A stretch of DNA of 18,034 bases from Planctomycetota bacterium (GTDB lineage: Bacteria; Planctomycetota; Phycisphaerae; FEN-1346; JAACEH01). Where the stretch lies: positions 1 to 18,034 of the forward strand of contig JAFGPY010000110.1 in the NCBI GenBank assembly GCA_016935955.1, given 5' to 3'. Below the pieces are notes generated by a model. It was not told the DNA's origin. It saw only the letters and a list, made by a program, of their open reading frames with translations, and did not search any database. Position numbers and translations under genes: made by a program. This document shows positions 14,228 to 18,034 of this stretch, in pieces (the first letter of the stretch is position 1; the number at the start of each line of letters is the position of its first letter).

Positions 14228-15397
14228 ATGAGAACGGGTGCACGGTTTGTTGTGGTGTTGCTTGTCGCGACGTGGTCGGCTGCGGCGTGGGGCGAGCAGG
14301 TGAGCGTCGGTCCGCGGGGCCAGGTCACAGTGGACGGCAAGGCGGTGATACCGTTCGGCGTCTGGCAGCAGCCGCAACAGTTGATGGAGTACCACCACAT
14401 GATCGGGCTGAACTGCCTGATCTGGCCGCCTTCCAGCGCCCACGGCGAGACGGAATCGACGTCCGAGTACGTTGCAGCCGCGAAGGCCAAGGGCCTGGGC
14501 GCGATCCTGCACTACAAGCCCGAACTGGCGGACCTGCCGGGCGTGTGGGGCTGGATCGGCGGCGGGTGGCCGGTCAGCGACGCACGGCAGCGCTACGAGT
14601 TCATCCGCAACCGCGACCGCACGCACCTGATCCAGGCCAACTTCGGAGCCCACGGCCTTATCAATCGCAACGACCCGGGCGACCTGGAATACTACAAGGG
14701 AGCGCTGCCGTACATCGACAGCGTGGTCTCGCACGCCTGGCCCGAGATGTTCGAGGGCGAGCCGCGCAACCTGCGGAACGTGGCCCTGCTGGTCGACAGC
14801 CTGCGCGAACTGTGCGCCGGCCGGCCGCGCGGCGAGGTGAGCATCTGGCCCGACATCAACCCACACCGCTGGAACGAGAAGGAAGTCAAGGGTCACACGC
14901 TGTTCGAATCGCCGACGCAGGAGGAGCTGCGCTTTCAGATCTGGCTGTCGCTGATCCACGGGGCCGACGGCATCTGCCTGTTCCCGATCTCGTTCGATCC
15001 GTTCGTCTCCAGCCAGATTCCGTCGCGCAACGAGGACGTGATCCGCGAAACGTCGAAGCTGTTCGAGCGGTTCGCTCCGGCCCTGGGCGCCGAGGAGTCG
15101 CCGCGAAAGATCGCCGTCCAGGCCGAGACCAAGGACGACATCGTGGACGTGACGACGCGGCGGCTGGGCGATCGCGACTACGTTTTTCTGGTCAACGGGA
15201 CGAGCCGCCCGCAGACGATCCGCGTGACGGTCGACGGTCTGGGTGCCGCGGCGGCGCTTCACGACGCCCTGGACGACAACAAGCCGCGAAAGACCGAGGG
15301 CGAGAGTTTCGAGGAGATGCTCGACGGCCTGGCCCTGCGGATCTGGGAGATTCGCCCGATGACCACGGCCGCCAACCCGAGCGAGGCGAACCGTTAG
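14228..15397 (+). CDS. Secreted glycoside hydrolase-like TIM-barrel protein
   Basis: 389 residues from the ATG at 14228 (CGGAG about 9 bases upstream). The N terminus is a signal peptide (hydrophobic 8-20, probable cleavage after AWG at 22). An in-frame ATG at 14108 would translate the palindromic repeat and is rejected. The mature protein begins with VDGKAVIPFGVW, followed by alternating strand and helix units (GLNCLIWPPS, KGLGAILHYKPE, VVSHAWPEMFEGEP, EVSIWPDINPHRW, WLSLIHGADGICLFPISFDP), the layout of a TIM-barrel glycosidase of the GH5/GH42 superfamily type. A beta-sandwich-like tail follows (about 295-380: DYVFLVNGTSRPQTIRVTVDG). Carboxylate candidates include Glu173 and Asp209, but no family signature fixes them. 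Likely acts on a glycan in the periplasm or outside; substrate unknown. The palindromic element flanks it on both sides. Confidence 0.75.
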   Translation: MRTGARFVVVLLVATWSAAAWGEQVSVGPRGQVTVDGKAVIPFGVWQQPQQLMEYHHMIGLNCLIWPPSSAHGETESTSEYVAAAKAKGLGAILHYKPELADLPGVWGWIGGGWPVSDARQRYEFIRNRDRTHLIQANFGAHGLINRNDPGDLEYYKGALPYIDSVVSHAWPEMFEGEPRNLRNVALLVDSLRELCAGRPRGEVSIWPDINPHRWNEKEVKGHTLFESPTQEELRFQIWLSLIHGADGICLFPISFDPFVSSQIPSRNEDVIRETSKLFERFAPALGAEESPRKIAVQAETKDDIVDVTTRRLGDRDYVFLVNGTSRPQTIRVTVDGLGAAAALHDALDDNKPRKTEGESFEEMLDGLALRIWEIRPMTTAANPSEANR

Positions 15398-15429
15398 CGC
15401 GGCCGGACATCAGAGGCACGGCACCCGAT

Positions 15430-15592
15430 GAACCCCTCTCCCTTGACGGGAGAGGGTGGCCCGACCGAGCGCACGCGAGGTTGGACCGGGTGAGGGTGAC
15501 AAGCGACAAGAACAGGACACATTCGGAGGTCTGTTACTGCGCGTCACCCCCACCGCCGCCTGAAGGCGGCACCTCCCCCGTCAAGGGGGAGG
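15430..15592. repeat. Palindromic intergenic element, copy 2 (163 bp)
   Basis: Second copy of the element at 14026-14189, same orientation, 32 bases after the stop of the glycosidase-like gene and ending 14 bases before the ribosome binding site of the sulfatase gene. Its 39-base centre (15506-15544) is unrelated to that of copy 1. Confidence 0.85.
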
Positions 15593-15617
15593 AGTCACAA
15601 ATGACAGGAGGTGCACG

Positions 15618-16931
15618 GTGGCCAAGCGGCCGAACATCCTTTACATCTTCACCGACCAGCAGTCGTCCGACGCCATGAGCTGCGCGGGCAACGGCGATCT
15701 GCGGACACCGGCCATGGATTGCCTTGCGGCCGAGGGCGTGCGCTTCGATCGCACCTACTGCACCCAGCCGCTGTGCAGCCCGAGCCGGGCCAGCATGTTC
15801 AGCGGCCTGGTGCCGCAACAGGCCGGCGTGCCGCGAAACCACATGGCCTACGCCGAACACGTCCTGCCCCACACGATGGGCCACCTGTTCTCGGATGCCG
15901 GCTACGAGTGCGTCTACGGCGGCAAGTGGCACATCCCCGAGATTGCCATTCCCGAAGGGCACGGTTTCCGGCAGATCTGCGGTTTCGACGACCAGCACCT
16001 GGCCAACGCTTGCATCGATTTCCTGCGGCAGAAACACGACCGCCCGTTTCTGATGGTGGCATCGTTCGACAATCCGCACAACATCTGCGAGTGGGCCCGC
16101 AACATGGCGTTGCCCTGGGGACCGCTGGCCGACCCGCCGTCGCCCGACGAGTGCCCCGAGTTGCCGGCGAACTTCGCCGTGCCCGAGAACGAGCCGGACA
16201 TCGTCCGCCTGGAGCGCGACCAGTCGTGGATCATCTACCCGACGCGCTACTTCAGCGAGGACCTCTGGCGGCAATATCGCTGGGCCTACTACCGCCTGGC
16301 CGAGCGCGTGGACGCCGAGATCGGCAAGATTCTCGACGGCCTCAGCCAGTGCGGCCTCGACGACGACACGGTGGTCATCTTCTCGAGCGACCACGGCGAC
16401 GGGCACGGCGGCCACCAGTGGAGCCAGAAGAGCGTGCTCTACGAAGAGGCGGTGCACGTGCCGCTCATCGTGCGCTACAAGGGCCGCACGCCGGCCGGCC
16501 GCGTGGATCGCGAGCACCTGATTTCCAACGGGCTGGACCTGCTGCCGACGTTGTGCGACTGGGCGGGCATCGAGCCGCCCTCGGGTCGCCTGGGCCGCAG
16601 CTTCCGACCGCTGGCCGAGGGCGCGACGCCGTCGGAGTGGCGCGACGAGGTGGTCGTCGAGACGATCTTCGACGGCCAGTGGAACCTGGGCACGCGCGGC
16701 CGGGCCCTGGTGACCGACCGCTGGAAGTACATCGTCTACGATCGCGGCCGGCCGCGCGAACAGTTGTTCGACCTGGCCGCCGATCCCGGCGAGACGCGGA
16801 GCCTGGCGGGCGATCCGTCCGCGGCCGAGGCCCTGGCCGATTGCCGCCGCCGCACGGCCCGCTGGTGCGCCGCGGTCGAGCCGCCCGGCCGCTGGCCCTT
16901 CCGAGTCCCCGGCCACGAGACGGAAGCGTAA
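15618..16931 (+). CDS. Type I (formylglycine-dependent) sulfatase
   Basis: 437 residues from a GTG start, fixed by AGGAGG six bases upstream and by the immediate RPNILYIFTDQQ opening of the family. Cys53 in CSPSR (53-57) is the residue converted to formylglycine by a maturase encoded elsewhere; Arg57, Lys103 and His105 (GGKWH), Asp258 and His259 (SSDHGD) and Lys271 are the other expected active-site residues, with Asp13 as a metal ligand. The C terminus has the usual WKYIVYD and LFDLAADPGE motifs (369-392). Such enzymes hydrolyse sulfate esters, typically on polysaccharides, using calcium. No signal peptide is visible, although most planctomycete sulfatases are exported; a missed upstream start is unlikely because the preceding DNA is the palindromic element. 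Confidence 0.95.
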   Translation: MAKRPNILYIFTDQQSSDAMSCAGNGDLRTPAMDCLAAEGVRFDRTYCTQPLCSPSRASMFSGLVPQQAGVPRNHMAYAEHVLPHTMGHLFSDAGYECVYGGKWHIPEIAIPEGHGFRQICGFDDQHLANACIDFLRQKHDRPFLMVASFDNPHNICEWARNMALPWGPLADPPSPDECPELPANFAVPENEPDIVRLERDQSWIIYPTRYFSEDLWRQYRWAYYRLAERVDAEIGKILDGLSQCGLDDDTVVIFSSDHGDGHGGHQWSQKSVLYEEAVHVPLIVRYKGRTPAGRVDREHLISNGLDLLPTLCDWAGIEPPSGRLGRSFRPLAEGATPSEWRDEVVVETIFDGQWNLGTRGRALVTDRWKYIVYDRGRPREQLFDLAADPGETRSLAGDPSAAEALADCRRRTARWCAAVEPPGRWPFRVPGHETEA

Positions 16932-16987
16932 CAACTCCCCTCTGCCCAATAGAATGAAGGGGTCCCGGGCCACGAGAGCGGCGCGTA

Positions 16988-17060
16988 AGTTCCCAAAACG
17001 ATCATGACGGGGGTGCCATGGTCAAGCGCAGCTTGGCCATGATCAGCGCCCGACACGCCG
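16988..17060. repeat. Dispersed hairpin repeat, inverted copy of 1-74
   Basis: Reverse complement matches window positions 1-74 closely. Hairpin arms 17017-17027 and 17031-17041 (CATGGTCAAGC, loop GCA, GCTTGGCCATG; 11 pairs with one wobble) follow GGGTGC. Confidence 0.85.
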
Positions 17061-17065
17061 CAACC

Positions 17066-17283
17066 GCCCATCATGGCCTAGCCTTCCCCTCGACTGCGCT
17101 CGGGGTCTACGACGGCTAGAACATGGCACCCGCAACTCCGCCCTGCCCAAGGGTGGGTGCCCCGCACCCATGCGGTCCCGAAACGATCATGGCCACGCCA
17201 GCGTGGCCATGCCACCCCCTGACATGTCGTGCCATGGCCGCTTGACGTCGTTCCCGAGCGAAGTCGAGGGGCGGCCATGCGTG
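17066..17283. repeat. Cluster of four family hairpins upstream of mutS
   Basis: In order: arms at 17073-17084 and about 17114-17125 (CATGGCCTAGCC against GGCTAGAACATG, two mismatches) around a loop core starting CCCCTCGACTGCGCTCGGGG; TGGGTGC (17154-17160), loop CCC, GCACCCA (17164-17170); CATGGCCACGC (17188-17198), loop CA, GCGTGGCCATG (17201-17211), a perfect 11-bp stem; and CATGGCCGC (17233-17241) with GCGGCCATG (17271-17279) around an inverted copy of the same loop core. No gene is present in 16932-17398. Confidence 0.8.
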
Positions 17284-17316
17284 TCCAAAGGAATGCGGCC
17301 TTCCTGCTCCGGCGGC

Positions 17317-17345
17317 TTGTTCTGACTGCCCGCGGGTGCTACAAT
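17317..17345 (+). promoter_or_regulatory. Sigma-70-type promoter of mutS
   Basis: TTGTTC (17317-17322), 17-base spacer, TACAAT (17340-17345). The -10 matches five of six and the spacing is ideal. Predicted start near 17352, 47 bases before the ATG. Confidence 0.6.
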
Positions 17346-17398
17346 CACCTTTCCTCATCATCCGTTGTGCGACGTCAGAGCAGTCGAGGCAGGCCGCC

Positions 17399-18034
17399 AT
17401 GCCGACACCGGCAATGCGACAATACAAAGAGATGAAGACCCGCTACCCGGAGACGATCCTGTTCTTCCGGATGGGCGACTTCTACGAGATGTTCTACGAC
17501 GACGCCCGAATCGCCTCGAAAGTGCTCGGCCTGGCCCTCACGTCGCGCAGCAAAGACAGCGACAACCCGATCCCGCTGGCCGGCATCCCCTACCACGCCC
17601 TGGACTCGTACCTGGCCAAGATGATCCGCGCCGGGCACCGTGTGGCCATCTGCGAGCAGATCGAGGACCCCAAGCAAGCCAAGGGCGTCGTCCAACGCGA
17701 CGTCGTCCGCGTCGTCACCCCCGGCACGCTGACCGACGAGTCGATGCTCGACGATCGCCAGGCCAACTACCTTGCCGCCGTGTGCCCCGACGGCGACCGC
17801 GCCGGGGCCGCATGGGTCGACCTGTCGACCGGCAAGTTCTGGTGCGAGGACGTCACGCTGGCCGGAGCCTGCGACGAGTTGGCACGCCTGGGGCCGGCCG
17901 AGTGCCTGCTGCCGGAGCGGACCGTCGAGCACGACGCCGCCCTGGCCGGCCGCCTGCGAATGGCCGCCGGCAGCCCGGTGGCCAAGCGGCCCGACTACCT
18001 GTTCGACGCCGACGATGCCGCGCGGCGGCTGAAG
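17399..18034 (+). CDS. mutS: DNA mismatch repair protein MutS, 5' part
   Basis: The first 212 codons are present and the frame is open to the window edge; the full protein is normally around 850-900 residues. The opening TPAMRQYKEMKTRYPETILFFRMGDFYEMF is characteristic of MutS, and Phe28-Tyr29-Glu30 is the mismatch-reading Phe-X-Glu motif of domain I, which marks MutS1 rather than MutS2. LTSRSKDSDNPIPLAGIPYHAL and VAICEQIEDPKQAKGVVQRDVVRVVTPGT are further family blocks of domain I, and the connector domain begins after about residue 120. The protein binds mismatched DNA as a dimer and recruits MutL; the ATPase domain lies beyond the window. The ribosome binding site is weak (GAGGCAGG). A promoter sits at 17317-17345 just after the hairpin cluster. 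Confidence 0.97.
   Translation, partial: MPTPAMRQYKEMKTRYPETILFFRMGDFYEMFYDDARIASKVLGLALTSRSKDSDNPIPLAGIPYHALDSYLAKMIRAGHRVAICEQIEDPKQAKGVVQRDVVRVVTPGTLTDESMLDDRQANYLAAVCPDGDRAGAAWVDLSTGKFWCEDVTLAGACDELARLGPAECLLPERTVEHDAALAGRLRMAAGSPVAKRPDYLFDADDAARRLK

Noticed and set aside
15534..16973. 479-codon minus-strand frame opposite the sulfatase
   Set aside because: Low-complexity shadow starting and ending in repeats; the sulfatase on the plus strand has all active-site residues.
16988..17283. CRISPR-like array of short repeats upstream of mutS
   Set aside because: Units are unequal hairpins with different arms and no constant repeat-spacer period; no cas genes.

Overview
The window is G+C-rich, densely coded DNA and looks like a planctomycete (Planctomycetota, perhaps Phycisphaerae-like). 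This is inferred from gene content: a formylglycine-type sulfatase, a Gfo/Idh/MocA oxidoreductase, a ceramidase-like protein, a parallel beta-helix protein, a Tat-exported HEAT-repeat lipoprotein and a very large AsmA-like protein, separated by repeat-filled intergenic stretches. No rRNA, tRNA, CRISPR array, transposase or phage gene was seen.

Layout. All genes left of about 6.77 kb are on the minus strand and all genes right of 7.04 kb are on the plus strand. Minus-strand block, in order of increasing coordinate: a secreted beta-helix protein (171-1469); two paralogous small lipoproteins (1522-2010 and 2116-2601); a Gfo/Idh/MocA oxidoreductase (2897-3937) with its own TTGACA promoter; rpmH for ribosomal protein L34 (4153-4296), alone between a consensus promoter and a strong terminator; a gene-free stretch of about 0.9 kb with phased A-tracts and paired GTTAA motifs; a small membrane-anchored protein (5214-5726); and a three-helix membrane protein with an ankyrin-like tail (5972-6763). 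Plus-strand block: a 1407-residue AsmA-like protein (7046-11269); a Tat-lipoprotein with HEAT repeats closely linked to a ceramidase-like enzyme (11566-12687 and 12701-14011); a secreted glycosidase-like protein (14228-15397); a sulfatase (15618-16931); and the 5' part of mutS (from 17399), which runs off the window.

How the genes fit together. The plus-strand set from 11.5 to 16.9 kb reads as an envelope or glycan/lipid catabolism cluster; the beta-helix protein and the sugar-type oxidoreductase on the other strand fit the same saprophytic lifestyle. rpmH and mutS are housekeeping genes. Substrates cannot be assigned from sequence alone.

The most unusual content is intergenic. A dispersed family of short hairpins, often preceded by GGGTGCCA, occurs at least fifteen times, with paired arm changes that preserve the stem. 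Two 163-164 bp elements with near-identical ends and unrelated 40-bp centres flank the glycosidase-like gene. A 53-bp repeat whose two copies differ only by transitions lies just downstream of two neighbouring genes. Six helically phased A-tracts and two paired GTTAA sites lie upstream of rpmH. No clear new protein-coding system was found; the hairpin family and the region upstream of rpmH are the best candidates for something undescribed.
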